Below, in pieces: positions 1 through 8,598 of a stretch of DNA of 64,000 bases. Origin of the DNA: Granulicella sibirica (GTDB taxonomy: Bacteria > Acidobacteriota > Terriglobia > Terriglobales > Acidobacteriaceae); NCBI RefSeq assembly GCF_004115155.1, contig NZ_RDSM01000003.1, forward strand, positions 620,001-684,000. The letters run 5' to 3'. The stretch's first letter is position 1, and every line of letters begins with the position of its first letter. The position numbers and the translations under genes are program-made. The notes under the pieces are model-generated. The model did no database searches. It was not told the origin of the DNA and saw only the letters and a list, made by a program, of their open reading frames with translations.

Positions 1-954
1 TTTCTGGTGTGCCGGGCTTTGTTCGGAGTCGCGATGGGCGGGGAGTGGGGCGTCGGCGCGGCGCTTGCGTTTGAGACGCTACCGGCGCGCGGGCGCGGGT
101 TCTTTTCAGGAGTGCTACAGGAAGGGTATGTCGTCGGCAACCTGCTGGCGGCGGCGACCTATGGGCTTCTCTTTTCACACCTGCATGGGACGGGGATATG
201 GACGCCGTGGCGTGTATTGTTCATGATCGGGGCGTCGCCGGCCCTGCTTGCCTTCTACCTGCGGTTCAAGGTGGAGGAGTCGCCGACGTGGCTTGAGGCG
301 AAGGCGGAAAAGACGCGCAATCCGCATGTCGGGTTCGAGTGGGGCAAGCTGGTGACCTATCTCCCGAGCTTTCTCTTTCTGGTTGTGCTGATGACGGCGT
401 TCACGAGTTTCAGCCATGGCACGCAGGATCTGTATCCTACGTTCCTCGAGAAGGATCGTGGGCTGTCGTCGGGGATGGTTGGTCTGGTGATTGTCGTCGG
501 GAGCCTTGGGGCTCTATGCGGGGGGATCGTGTGCGGTTCGCTCTCGGAGCGCTTTGGGAGGAGGAAGGCGATTGTCGTTTCGTCCCTGCTGGCGATTCCG
601 ATGATTCCGCTGTGGGCGTGGTCCCATGGGGTGGTGGCGATGGCGGCTGGTGGCTTCATGATGCAGTTGATGGTGCAGGGAGCGTGGGGCGTGATTCCGG
701 CGCACCTGAACGAGCTTTCGCCGGGGCCGGTGCGTGCGGTCTTTCCGGGATTCGCGTATCAGCTTGGGAATCTCTTGTCGTCGCGTAACGGGGTGTTTCA
801 GGCAGGGCTGGCGCAGCGTTTTGCGGGTGGCATGCTTGGGCCTGTGCTCTCGGGAACCGTGCTTGTTGTGGCGGTCGTGGTGGCCGCGGTGACGGCGTCG
901 GGCTCCGAGGCGAAGGGCGTTGAGCTTTCGGTGGCTGAAGAGACGAACGCTTAG
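1..954 (+). CDS. MFS transporter, 3' part (5' end outside window)
   Basis: This is the C-terminal 317 residues of a major facilitator superfamily permease, an inner-membrane secondary transporter. The frame is open to the first base, so the true start lies to the left. Visible features are the Gly-rich stretch GVAMGGEWGVGAAL, which resembles the organic-acid (JEN1/sialic acid-like) branch, and several long hydrophobic segments. The loop SLSERFGRRKA, at about residues 180-190 of the visible part, matches the conserved MFS cytoplasmic loop. The substrate cannot be told from sequence. The stop codon overlaps the stop of the convergent propeller gene by four bases. The family call is firm; the organic-acid placement is only suggestive. 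Confidence 0.85.
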   Translation, partial: FLVCRALFGVAMGGEWGVGAALAFETLPARGRGFFSGVLQEGYVVGNLLAAATYGLLFSHLHGTGIWTPWRVLFMIGASPALLAFYLRFKVEESPTWLEAKAEKTRNPHVGFEWGKLVTYLPSFLFLVVLMTAFTSFSHGTQDLYPTFLEKDRGLSSGMVGLVIVVGSLGALCGGIVCGSLSERFGRRKAIVVSSLLAIPMIPLWAWSHGVVAMAAGGFMMQLMVQGAWGVIPAHLNELSPGPVRAVFPGFAYQLGNLLSSRNGVFQAGLAQRFAGGMLGPVLSGTVLVVAVVVAAVTASGSEAKGVELSVAEETNA

Positions 955-2054
955 TTTCCGAGCACGGTGAAGGCCGTGCTGCCGAGGTTGGCGGCGTAGG
1001 CGGTATGGGTCTTCGGGTCGACGACGAGCGCGTAAGGGTGGTCGCCGGCCTTGACCGTCTTGATGGCGCGGCGGGTGGCTTCGTCGATCAGCGTGACGGT
1101 GTTGTCGGCGGCATTGGCGACGTAGGCGACACCACGGCTTGCGTCGATAGCGATGGCCTGCGGATGTTCGCCGACGGTGATGGTGGCGAGAACCTTGCCG
1201 ATGCCTCCGTCGATGATGGTGACAGAGCCGTCGCCGTAGTTCGCGACGAAGACGTTGCCGGTGGTGGAGTCGACGGCGATGGCGCTCGGCATCGCGCCGG
1301 TGTCGATCTTGCGGATGGACTTTGTTTCCACGTCGATCGCGGCGATGGAGGAATCCTGGATATGCGAGACGAAGAGAGTGCGCTCGGACTGCGCCAGACC
1401 CCAGAGATGGAGTGCGCCTGCAGGAAGCTTGCTGATTGCCTGCGTCTCGGTGTTGACGACAGTGAGGGCATCGCTCTCGTATCCGAGCAGGTAGATCTGC
1501 TTGCGCTTCGCATCGACGAGGATGGCGTCGGCTGAACCCGTCTTGATATCGGATGCCGTGTTGGTCTTGCCGTCTATGACGGTGAGGAGGTTGCTGAAGG
1601 TGAGTGAGACGTACACCTTGTTCGCGGTGTCGTCCGACGCGATGGCGTAGGCGCGGGCGGGCGTGGGGATGGTGGCGACGATGGCGTCGGTCCTGCTGTC
1701 GATGACCGAGACGGTTTTGTCTCCGGAGTTCGCCACGTAGAGCATGCCGGTGCGGTTGTTCATCGCGAGCGCCTCGGGGCCGACGCCGACCTTGATGGTT
1801 TTTGTGGCTCCGCTCTCGTCGATGACGGCGACTGAATCGTGCGAGCGGTCGACGGCGTAGACCTTGCCTGTGCTCTCGCTGAGGACGATTCCCGTGCGAT
1901 TGACGAGGGTGGCGACGGCCTCGGGCGTTTGTGCTCCTAGCGCCGCGTAACTCAAGAAGAATGCGAATACGGCGAGACGCGGGGCATGGGGTAAAGTAGA
2001 CTTTCTAAAGAAACGTTTGTTAGTGGCGCCGGGCCTGCCGAATACGAATGTCAT
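951..2054 (-). CDS. Secreted YVTN-family beta-propeller protein
   Basis: A 367-residue exported protein. An N-terminal hydrophobic segment (RLAVFAFFLSYAALGAQ, about residues 26-42) looks like a signal peptide. The rest is a series of roughly 40-residue blades of the YVTN/NHL type, with repeated units such as GMLYVANSGDKTVSVID, GNVFVANYGDGSVTIID and GVAYVANAADNTVTLID. Such proteins are usually periplasmic or surface-attached and no catalytic residue is visible; some have been linked to ligand binding or quinohaemoprotein partners. The ATG follows a GAGGTAAGGT Shine-Dalgarno-like stretch. A second propeller of the same family lies at 3683-4672 beyond the ThuA pair. The exact function is unknown. 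Confidence 0.8.
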   Translation of the reverse strand: MTFVFGRPGATNKRFFRKSTLPHAPRLAVFAFFLSYAALGAQTPEAVATLVNRTGIVLSESTGKVYAVDRSHDSVAVIDESGATKTIKVGVGPEALAMNNRTGMLYVANSGDKTVSVIDSRTDAIVATIPTPARAYAIASDDTANKVYVSLTFSNLLTVIDGKTNTASDIKTGSADAILVDAKRKQIYLLGYESDALTVVNTETQAISKLPAGALHLWGLAQSERTLFVSHIQDSSIAAIDVETKSIRKIDTGAMPSAIAVDSTTGNVFVANYGDGSVTIIDGGIGKVLATITVGEHPQAIAIDASRGVAYVANAADNTVTLIDEATRRAIKTVKAGDHPYALVVDPKTHTAYAANLGSTAFTVLGN

Positions 2055-2123
2055 ACCTTACCTCATATCTTCTTCACGCAGACACCTAGAATAGTACCGA
2101 ATTCCCGAGACAGGACTTTGACG

Positions 2124-2915
2124 ATGCCTCTGAATGGACGCTTTCTTCCTTCGTATCTTGCCGCGATGCTGCTTGTGATTGGCTGTGCTGGAAGGATCTT
2201 CGGGCAGGCGAAGCCGCCGGTCGCGCCGACTTACAAGGTGCTTGCTATCGCGGAGACGGGTGGGATTCATAAGCCTTTCGTCGATGCGGCAAAGATATGG
2301 CTCGCTCATGAAGCAACCGTCGATGGATTCACGATCGACTACATCGAAGACACGCAGAAGATCGATGCGGCGTACCTTTCGCAGTACAAGGTATTTCTCC
2401 AGTTGAACTATCCCCCGTATAACTGGACGCCCACGGCGATGAGCGCATTCCACGACGCGATTGAGAATGGAACGATTGGATGGGTCGGGTTTCATCATGC
2501 GACGTTGCTAGGTGAATTCGATGGGACGCAGATGTGGCCGTGGTTTTCGGAGTTCATGGGAGAGATCCGCTTCACGAAGTACATTCCCACCTTTGCGGAT
2601 GGGGTTGTTACGGTCGAGGCTCCGAACCATCCGGTGATGCGGAACATCCCGGGTTCGTTCACGATCAAGCAGGAGGAGTGGTATACGTGGAGCCGGTCGC
2701 CGCGACCGAACGTGCGCGTGCTTGCCAGTGTGGATGAGAACACTTATAAGCCCTCAAGCGATATCAAGATGGGGGATCATCCGGTGATCTGGACGAACGA
2801 GCATGTGAAGGCGAGGAACGTGTACCTCTTCATGGGGCATCATCCGGAGCTGCTCGAGGACAAGGCGTTCACCACCCTCTTTCATAACTCGATCGTGTGG
2901 GCGGCGGGCAAATGA
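2124..2915 (+). CDS. ThuA domain protein, probable lipoprotein
   Basis: A 263-residue ThuA-like (glutamine-amidotransferase-fold) protein. This family is often encoded beside sugar utilisation genes in soil bacteria, and its members generally lack a proven enzymatic activity. The ATG at 2124 is preferred over the TTG two codons upstream because ACAGGA at 2109-2114 is correctly spaced for it. The N-terminus is hydrophobic and carries VIGC, an acceptable lipobox. Family features are visible: VGFHHATL, the acidic and aromatic-rich middle, and MGHHPELL near the C-terminus. Its TGA overlaps the next ATG (ATGA), so the two ThuA genes are co-translated. They probably form a heteromeric pair or duplicated functions; this is inference. 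Confidence 0.8.
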   Translation: MPLNGRFLPSYLAAMLLVIGCAGRIFGQAKPPVAPTYKVLAIAETGGIHKPFVDAAKIWLAHEATVDGFTIDYIEDTQKIDAAYLSQYKVFLQLNYPPYNWTPTAMSAFHDAIENGTIGWVGFHHATLLGEFDGTQMWPWFSEFMGEIRFTKYIPTFADGVVTVEAPNHPVMRNIPGSFTIKQEEWYTWSRSPRPNVRVLASVDENTYKPSSDIKMGDHPVIWTNEHVKARNVYLFMGHHPELLEDKAFTTLFHNSIVWAAGK

Positions 2916-3679
2916 AGCGCCTCCTCTTATTCCTCTGCGCGTTGATGGCTTGCGGTGTGGCGCGGACGCAGCAGCCTGCTACGCTTCATGTGCTTGCTTT
3001 CTACTCCGATAAGGTCGAGCACGACCATGTCGATTTCGCGCACCAGGCGATCCAGTTTTTCTCGGGTGTGGCGCAGCGGGATCACTTCGAGTTCGCGTCC
3101 ACCGTGAGCTGGGACGATATGAACGCGGAGAACCTGGCGAAGTACCAGGTGGTGATGTGGCTGGATGACTTTCCGCACACCGCGCAACAGAAAGCGGCGT
3201 TCGAGCAGTACATGACTCACGGCGGCGGGTGGCTTGGCTTCCATATCGCTGCTTACAACGACAGCGGCACGCACTGGCCGTGGTTTGTCGACTTCCTGGG
3301 TGGCGGGGTGTTTTACGGGAACGAATGGCCTCCGCTCCCCGCGAAGCTCACTATCGACGATCCGGCGCATCCTGTCGTCAAGCGCATGCCGCAGAGCTTC
3401 GTGTCTCCGTCGAACGAGTGGTATATCTGGAAGCCGTCGCCCCGCGAGAACAAGGACGTGAAGGTGCTGATGACGCTCGCGCCTTCGAACTATCCTATCG
3501 GCCTGAAGGATGTGCTGGCGGGTGGGGATCTGCCGGTGGTATGGACGAACCAGAAGTACCGGATGCTCTACATGAACATGGGACACGGCGACCGCGTGCT
3601 CACCAGCGATGTGCAGAATCAGCTCTTCGAGGATGGGCTGCTGTGGGTGGCGAGCACAAAGCAGGGTGCCGTGAAGTAG
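2912..3679 (+). CDS. ThuA domain protein, second of a pair
   Basis: A 255-residue ThuA-family protein with a signal peptide (MKRLLLFLCALMACGVARTQ). It shares the landmarks of the preceding gene: a GGGWLGFHIAAYN motif in the position of VGFHHATL, HPVVKRMPQSF, EWYIWKPSPR and MNMGHGDR near the end. The two proteins are clearly paralogous but diverged. The ATG at 2912 is chosen because it overlaps the upstream TGA in an ATGA unit, which gives an exported start; the GTG five codons upstream lies inside the previous gene. The pair sits between two propeller genes on the opposite strand. Role unknown, possibly extracytoplasmic carbohydrate handling. Confidence 0.8.
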   Translation: MKRLLLFLCALMACGVARTQQPATLHVLAFYSDKVEHDHVDFAHQAIQFFSGVAQRDHFEFASTVSWDDMNAENLAKYQVVMWLDDFPHTAQQKAAFEQYMTHGGGWLGFHIAAYNDSGTHWPWFVDFLGGGVFYGNEWPPLPAKLTIDDPAHPVVKRMPQSFVSPSNEWYIWKPSPRENKDVKVLMTLAPSNYPIGLKDVLAGGDLPVVWTNQKYRMLYMNMGHGDRVLTSDVQNQLFEDGLLWVASTKQGAVK

Positions 3680-3682
3680 CTG

Positions 3683-4672
3683 TTATTCGGCCCAGGAGAG
3701 GCCGTCGGCGCCGGCGCCAGCTTCGATCGTGCCGCTGACCTGCATGGTTGCCGTGTCGATGATGGCCACCTTTTTGTTACAGGAGACGTAGGCGAACTTG
3801 CCGTCGGGGCGGACGAGGACCTCCACCGGCAGGCCTGGCATGTCGAGCGTCTTGACGACTTTCATGGCTTGCAGATCGATGATGGCGACTTGTTTCGGAT
3901 CGCGCAGGGCGATGATCAGGAAGCGGCCGTCTTTGGTCGAGGCGCTGCCATAGCCGGTGGCCGGCATCGGAATCCAGGTCTTGATCCTGTTGGTCGCGGT
4001 GTCGATGACGGCGAGTTGCGGCTTGGTCTGGTCGGAGGTGAAGACCATGCTTCCATCGCGTGAGATGGAGATACGCTGCGTGTTGCCCGAGATGGGAATG
4101 ACGGTGATGGTCTTGTGTGAGACGAGATCGAGGACAGAGACATTGCCGGGGCCTACGTTCGCGGTGTAGGCGCGCTTGCCATCCTTGCTCACGACGAACA
4201 TGTGCGACTCGTTCTGCGTGGTCGGGATGGTGAAGAGCGTCTTGTAGGTCTTTGGATCAAAGGCGGTGATGGCCTGGTCGAGCTCGGTGGTGACATAGAG
4301 GATCTTGCCGGTGGGATCGAAGACGGGCAGATGTGGACGGACACCGTGGGGGAAGTCGATGGTGTGGACGATCTTGCGCGAGGCGAGGTCGATGACCGCG
4401 ATGCTCTGGCCGTCAGTGCCCGCCTTGCCTACGCCGGAGTTGCCGTAGATCGGGACGAAGGCGGTGCGGCCGTCGGGGCTGGCGGCAACTTCGTGGCCGG
4501 TGACGCCGCCGACGTCCACAGCGGCGACCTGCTGATTCGTCGCGACGTCGATGAGGCTCAGGCTGTGATCTTTCTGATTCGCAACGAGGAGGAGGGGCTT
4601 GGAGGCAGTCTGGGCAATCATGCAGGCAGGAAGAAGGATAGAGGCAGCGACGAGAAGCTTCGTGCGAATCAT
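3683..4672 (-). CDS. Secreted YVTN-family beta-propeller protein
   Basis: A 329-residue exported propeller protein that converges on the ThuA pair with only three bases between stops. The signal peptide is MIRTKLLVAASILLPACMIAQ (written in two parts: an Arg/Lys start, then a hydrophobic core ending near residue 20). Blades repeat with landmarks such as SLIDVATNQQVAAVDVGG, IAVIDLASRKIVHTIDFP, LAVIDTATNRIKTWIPMP and VAIIDTATMQVSGTIEAG. It resembles the 951-2054 protein in fold but not closely in sequence. No enzymatic motif is evident. The conserved placement with ThuA genes suggests a shared periplasmic system, which is inference only. Confidence 0.78.
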   Translation of the reverse strand: MIRTKLLVAASILLPACMIAQTASKPLLLVANQKDHSLSLIDVATNQQVAAVDVGGVTGHEVAASPDGRTAFVPIYGNSGVGKAGTDGQSIAVIDLASRKIVHTIDFPHGVRPHLPVFDPTGKILYVTTELDQAITAFDPKTYKTLFTIPTTQNESHMFVVSKDGKRAYTANVGPGNVSVLDLVSHKTITVIPISGNTQRISISRDGSMVFTSDQTKPQLAVIDTATNRIKTWIPMPATGYGSASTKDGRFLIIALRDPKQVAIIDLQAMKVVKTLDMPGLPVEVLVRPDGKFAYVSCNKKVAIIDTATMQVSGTIEAGAGADGLSWAE

Positions 4673-4714
4673 GGGGAGGAGGATAGCACCGGCGAATGGA
4701 CTATGGCCAACCTG

Positions 4715-5353
4715 CTAAGGGTAGAGGCGGGTGCGAGTCCAGCCGCCGGCGGTGCGGGTGTAAAGCATGCGGTCGTGCAGGCGGTCAGGGCCGTCCTGCC
4801 AGAACTCGATGGCGCTTGGCTGCACGACGAATCCGCGCCAGTAGTCCGGACGCGGGATGATCTCTGGGAAACGGGCGGCGAGCGCCTCGGCTTCGCGTTC
4901 GAGGTGCTGACGACTGGCCAGTGGGTGGCTCTGGTTGGAGGCGACGGCGCCAATCTGGCTTCGGCGGGAGCGGCTGTGGAAGTACTCGTCCGAGTCTTCG
5001 GGCGAGAGCATCTCGACCGGGCCGTCGATACGGACCTGGCGCCGCTGCGTCTTCCAGTGAAAGCAGAGCGAGGCGTTTGGATTCGCCTCAAGTTCCTCGC
5101 CCTTGCGGCTCTCGGCATTGGTGTAGAAGGAGAAGCCTCGTTCATCAAGGCGCTTCATCAGCACCATGCGAACGCTTGGGTGGCCACTGAGCGTCGAGGT
5201 CGCTATGGCCATGGCGTTGGGGTCATTCGGTTCGGTCTTGCTGGCTGCGTCGAGCCACTGACGAAAGAGCGCGATGGGGTCGGTGGCGCTGGCCTCTGCC
5301 GGTTCGAAGATTCTTACGGGATGTTCAGAACTGGCTTGCTCGACGGTTTCCAT
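4715..5353 (-). CDS. pdxH: Pyridoxamine/pyridoxine 5'-phosphate oxidase
   Basis: A 212-residue FMN-dependent oxidase that converts pyridoxine or pyridoxamine 5'-phosphate to PLP in the cytoplasm. Family landmarks are DPNAMAIATSTLSGHPSVRMVLMK in two parts (FMN and substrate region), the FYTNAESRKGEEL and FHWKTQRRQVRIDG segments, SRRSQIGAVAS, and the C-terminal RLHDRMLYTR with WTRTRLYP, which match the classic PdxH signature and C-terminus. The ATG at 5353 gives a normal family length; an upstream start would add ten unsupported residues. It follows cobA on the same strand after a 112-base gap, so it may have its own promoter. Confidence 0.93.
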   Translation of the reverse strand: METVEQASSEHPVRIFEPAEASATDPIALFRQWLDAASKTEPNDPNAMAIATSTLSGHPSVRMVLMKRLDERGFSFYTNAESRKGEELEANPNASLCFHWKTQRRQVRIDGPVEMLSPEDSDEYFHSRSRRSQIGAVASNQSHPLASRQHLEREAEALAARFPEIIPRPDYWRGFVVQPSAIEFWQDGPDRLHDRMLYTRTAGGWTRTRLYP

Positions 5354-5465
5354 GTTTCTGATTCCTCGACGGCTGCAACTCATTCAGGCTATGCGTCCGT
5401 TTGCGCTGCGAAACGTGGGATTTGCACTGCTTTTGGTGGGGTGAACGAAAGGCATAGCGTTCTTT

Positions 5466-6209
5466 TCAAGGGTGGATGCGGATGGCGTGGCCGATGAGGA
5501 GAAGCACCGGCGCGGCACCGACGTGCTCGTCTTGCAGGTCGGCGAGCGTGGTGGTGTGGGTCTGCTGATGGGGTGTCGAGACACGCGAGATGGCGGCGAC
5601 AGGCGTGTCGGCAGCGATGCCGGATGCAATGAGGTCATCGGCGAGCGCGCGGAAGTGGCGGCCGGGCATGTAGAGGGCGAGCGTGGAGTCGTGGGGCAGG
5701 GATCCGGACCAGATAGGCGTAGCGTCGGTCTTGGCCGCGCTGTGGTGGCCCGTGGCGAGAATAAGGCGGCTGGCGGCGGCGCGGTCGGTGAGCGGTGTGC
5801 CGAGAGCAGCGGCGGCAGAGAAGGCGCTGGTGATGCCCGGGACTATTTCTACGGGGACGGCGGCGGCGCGGAGAGCCTCGAGCTCTTCGCCGGCGCGGCC
5901 GAAGACGAGGGGGTCGCCGGATTTCAGACGCAGAACGGACTCTCCGGCGCGTGCGGCGGCGATCATCATGGCGTGGATCTCTGGCTGGGTGACACGCGGC
6001 TTTCCGCAGCGCTTGCCGACGGAGGTGAGTGCGGCGGCGGGGTTGGCGAGCGCGAGGATCTCTTCCGAGACGAGGTCGTCGTGGAGGATCGTGCTCGCCG
6101 TTTCGAGGAGGCGCAAGGCGCGCACGGTCAGGAGAGACGGGTCGCCTGGGCCGGCTCCGGCGAGGTAGACGGTTCCTGCTCTTGCGATAAGGTCTGAGCT
6201 TCCGTTCAC
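5466..6209 (-). CDS. cobA: Uroporphyrinogen-III C-methyltransferase
   Basis: A 247-residue SAM-dependent methyltransferase that methylates uroporphyrinogen III at C2 and C7 to give precorrin-2, the first step of siroheme and cobalamin synthesis. Landmarks are VYLAGAGPGDPSLLTVRA at the N-terminus, VGKRCGK, LRLKSGDPLVFGRAGEE and VPGITSAFSAAA. The start is a GTG that overlaps the TGA of the upstream dehydrogenase gene (GTGA), indicating translational coupling. Together the two genes replace two of the three activities of CysG. Siroheme is the cofactor of the reductase encoded at 11954-13687, so this pair fits a local sulfite or nitrite reduction theme. Confidence 0.93.
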   Translation of the reverse strand: MNGSSDLIARAGTVYLAGAGPGDPSLLTVRALRLLETASTILHDDLVSEEILALANPAAALTSVGKRCGKPRVTQPEIHAMMIAAARAGESVLRLKSGDPLVFGRAGEELEALRAAAVPVEIVPGITSAFSAAAALGTPLTDRAAASRLILATGHHSAAKTDATPIWSGSLPHDSTLALYMPGRHFRALADDLIASGIAADTPVAAISRVSTPHQQTHTTTLADLQDEHVGAAPVLLLIGHAIRIHP

Positions 6210-6853
6210 GACAGCTCAGGCTCTGCCGGCATGGGATTAGTGCGGGCGTGGGCGCGGGCCATCTGGCGGGAGGGGCAGCCGTCGAAGCCGCAGACATCGC
6301 GCTGGGCGAGTTGATGGAGGAGCAGTCGGCGCTCCTCGTTCAGAGGCTCGGCCTGGACCACTTCGCGGCGCAGGTTGCCGAGATCGTTGAGCCAGTCGCC
6401 AAGATCGAGCGGAAGCTGCGCGTTGAGCTCCTTGCGCAGCCGCTGGGCGAGTGCCGGGCTGGCACCGGCGGTCGAAATGGCGATCTGGAGGTCGCCGCGG
6501 CGGACCACGGAAGGGAAGTAGAAGTCGCAGAACGGCGGGTCGTCGACTGCGTTGCAGAGGATGTTGCTCTGCTCTGCTTCGGCGAAGACGGCGCGGTTGA
6601 CGGCGGGGTTATCGGTCGCGGCGACGACGAGAAAGTTTCCGGCGAGGTCGCCCTGGGCGTACTCACGCGGGTGGTAGTGAATCTCGCCCGCTTCAGCCAT
6701 GGCGAGGATGCGCTCGCGGGCGTTCGGCGCGATGACGGTGACGTGGGCGTTAGCGGCGCGGAGGCTTTCGATCTTCGACTCGGCAAGATTGCCCGCGCCG
6801 ATGACGATGCATGGGCGCGCCGAGAGTTTGAGGAAGATCGGGAACAGGTCCAT
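6206..6853 (-). CDS. Precorrin-2 dehydrogenase / siroheme synthase N-terminal type
   Basis: A 215-residue protein of the Met8p/CysG N-terminal family, which oxidises precorrin-2 to sirohydrochlorin with NAD+ and in some members also inserts iron. The Rossmann motif VIGAGNLAESK lies near residue 18, and FLVVAATDNPAVNRAV and NAVDDPPFCDFYFPSVVRRGDL are standard family blocks. The C-terminal tail is Cys-containing and family-atypical (DVCGFDGCPSRQMARAH). It is the first gene of a coupled pair with cobA. It is transcribed divergently from the PfkB kinase at 6953, with about 100 bases between start codons that should hold both promoters. Confidence 0.88.
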   Translation of the reverse strand: MDLFPIFLKLSARPCIVIGAGNLAESKIESLRAANAHVTVIAPNARERILAMAEAGEIHYHPREYAQGDLAGNFLVVAATDNPAVNRAVFAEAEQSNILCNAVDDPPFCDFYFPSVVRRGDLQIAISTAGASPALAQRLRKELNAQLPLDLGDWLNDLGNLRREVVQAEPLNEERRLLLHQLAQRDVCGFDGCPSRQMARAHARTNPMPAEPELS

Positions 6854-6952
6854 CGGATTATTTTACGAGGGTTCAAGCGTTCGCGTGAGGCACGCAGCAC
6901 CGCGGTGCGCCCGGATGTGTCCGCGAGCGGGGAAGAGCGTTACAGTAAATAG

Positions 6953-7900
6953 ATGACGAATTTGTCGCAGGTCGACCTGGTCGGCGTCGGACTGAATGCC
7001 ACCGACACGGTGATCCCGCTCACGAAATACCCTGTAGTCGGTTCGAAGGTAGAGTATCGGAACGCCACGGTACACCCGGGCGGGCAGGTTGCGACCACGG
7101 TCGTCGCGTGCCAGAACTGGGGCATGAAGACCCGGTACGTTGGCAAGCTTGGAGACGATGATGCAGCACGTCTGCACCGGCATGAGTTTGAGCGGCTTGG
7201 CGTCGACGCGCGCATCACGACGGTTCCGGGCGGGTCGAGCGCGCAGTCGCTGATCCTGGTGGATGGCGAAGGAGAGCGGACGGTGCTCTGTCGCCGCGAT
7301 GAACGGCTCGTGCTGGCGCCGAGCGATCTTCAGCGAGATTGGATCGTGAACGCGAAGGCGCTGCACGTGGACGGCTATGATACCGCCGCCGCGACAACCG
7401 CAGCCCGGTGGGCTCGCGACGCTGGGATCCCGGTGATCGCGGATCTTGATGAGCTTTATCCGGGTGTGGAAGAGCTGATCCAGAACATCGACTACCTGAT
7501 CGTGAGCCGTGATTTTCCCTGCCGCCTGATGCAGGAGGACGATGTGGAGCGAGCGCTGCGGCAGATGCAGCGGAAGTTCGGATGCCTGTTGACGGCGGCG
7601 ACACTTGGGCCGGACGGCGTTGTTGCCTGGGATGGCAAGGAGATCCACAGCACCCCCGCCTACTGCGTGCCGGTCGTCGATACGACTGGTGCCGGAGACA
7701 TCTTCCACGCCGGCTTCATCTACGGGCTGACGCAGGGGTGGGACCTTGGACGCCAGCTTGACTTCGCCTGCGCCGCCGCGGCGTTGAACTGCATGGCGGT
7801 CGGTGCACGCGGTGGCATTCGTTCCGTTGAGGCGGTCGAGGAACTGGTTGGCACAGGGGAACGGTACGGTGCCACTCGCTTCATCTCCAGCGCCGTCTAG
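6953..7900 (+). CDS. PfkB-family carbohydrate kinase
   Basis: A 315-residue ribokinase-fold kinase that would phosphorylate a sugar or nucleoside with ATP in the cytoplasm. The N-terminal GxGxNxxD-like start (VGVGLNATDTVIPL), the substrate-side motif HPGGQVATTVVAC and the C-terminal signature DTTGAGDIFHAGF, with its catalytic Asp, are all present. The substrate cannot be assigned; similar sequences are annotated broadly as ribokinase or adenosine kinase-like. It stands alone between siroheme genes and a convergent secreted-protein gene. The ATG at 6953 is the only sensible start. Confidence 0.88.
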   Translation: MTNLSQVDLVGVGLNATDTVIPLTKYPVVGSKVEYRNATVHPGGQVATTVVACQNWGMKTRYVGKLGDDDAARLHRHEFERLGVDARITTVPGGSSAQSLILVDGEGERTVLCRRDERLVLAPSDLQRDWIVNAKALHVDGYDTAAATTAARWARDAGIPVIADLDELYPGVEELIQNIDYLIVSRDFPCRLMQEDDVERALRQMQRKFGCLLTAATLGPDGVVAWDGKEIHSTPAYCVPVVDTTGAGDIFHAGFIYGLTQGWDLGRQLDFACAAAALNCMAVGARGGIRSVEAVEELVGTGERYGATRFISSAV

Positions 7901-7923
7901 GAGGACTGTCCGGGCGCTGTCAT

Positions 7924-8574
7924 TCACGGGCGGTTCGGTCGAACCGGCACCGGCTCCGTAGGCTTGGTGGGCTTCGCCTTCGTCGTGCCGCTCGACGGAA
8001 CGGGGTTCCTGCCGCCCACGTTGACGAGCAGAACGCCGGAGTGTCGCCCGGGGTTGAGCACGGTCATCACGCACAGATACTCGTTGCCTTTCTGGAAGGC
8101 GGCATAGCGGATGTCTCCTGAGGCTGCGCCGAGGCTATCGAGCGTGATGTTGTGATATCCCGTCCCGCCGAGCGCGGAAAGGAGTGGGTCGCGAAGGGCA
8201 TAGGCAAAGGCCGCGGCGTTGCACTCCGCTTTCGCGCACGTGAAGATCTGCTTATAGCCTTCGCCGGTGAGTTGGGCAGAGATGTTATTGAAGTTCTGAA
8301 GCGTCGATACGGTCGGCGGGCCGGAGTAGGCGAGGTAGTCGACGGCACCGGTGGCGGTGACGGTCTTCTCGAATTTGCTGTGATAGAAGCGGCTCAGCGG
8401 GACGGCGAATTCGTCGCTATCGATATGCGAAGAGCCCGCGATGATGGATCCTGACGGACGAGTCACGGTAGGCCAATCAGATCCCTGAGGATAGTCGGTG
8501 GTCTGGTTCTGAGCCTGGACGGCACAGACGAAGAGGCAGAAAGCGAGGAGCGCGGAGAGCGCCTTGATCTTCAT
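7924..8574 (-). CDS. Exported protein of unknown function, possibly DUF4892-like
   Basis: A 216-residue protein with a clear signal peptide (MKIKALSALLAFCLFVCAVQAQ, hydrophobic core residues 5-19, cleavage near AQA). The mature part begins with YPQGSDWPTVTRPSGSIIAGS, followed by DEFAVPLSRFY and a TATGAVDYLAY strand. This order resembles the DUF4892 domain of outer-membrane OmpA-type proteins, but I hold that call loosely. Two Cys residues (TCAKAEC) may form a disulfide. The tail after residue 190 is Pro/Lys-rich and low-complexity. No OmpA domain follows. Probably periplasmic. Confidence 0.6.
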   Translation of the reverse strand: MKIKALSALLAFCLFVCAVQAQNQTTDYPQGSDWPTVTRPSGSIIAGSSHIDSDEFAVPLSRFYHSKFEKTVTATGAVDYLAYSGPPTVSTLQNFNNISAQLTGEGYKQIFTCAKAECNAAAFAYALRDPLLSALGGTGYHNITLDSLGAASGDIRYAAFQKGNEYLCVMTVLNPGRHSGVLLVNVGGRNPVPSSGTTKAKPTKPTEPVPVRPNRP

Positions 8575-8598
8575 GCTGCGATTGTGTCACAGCCCGAT

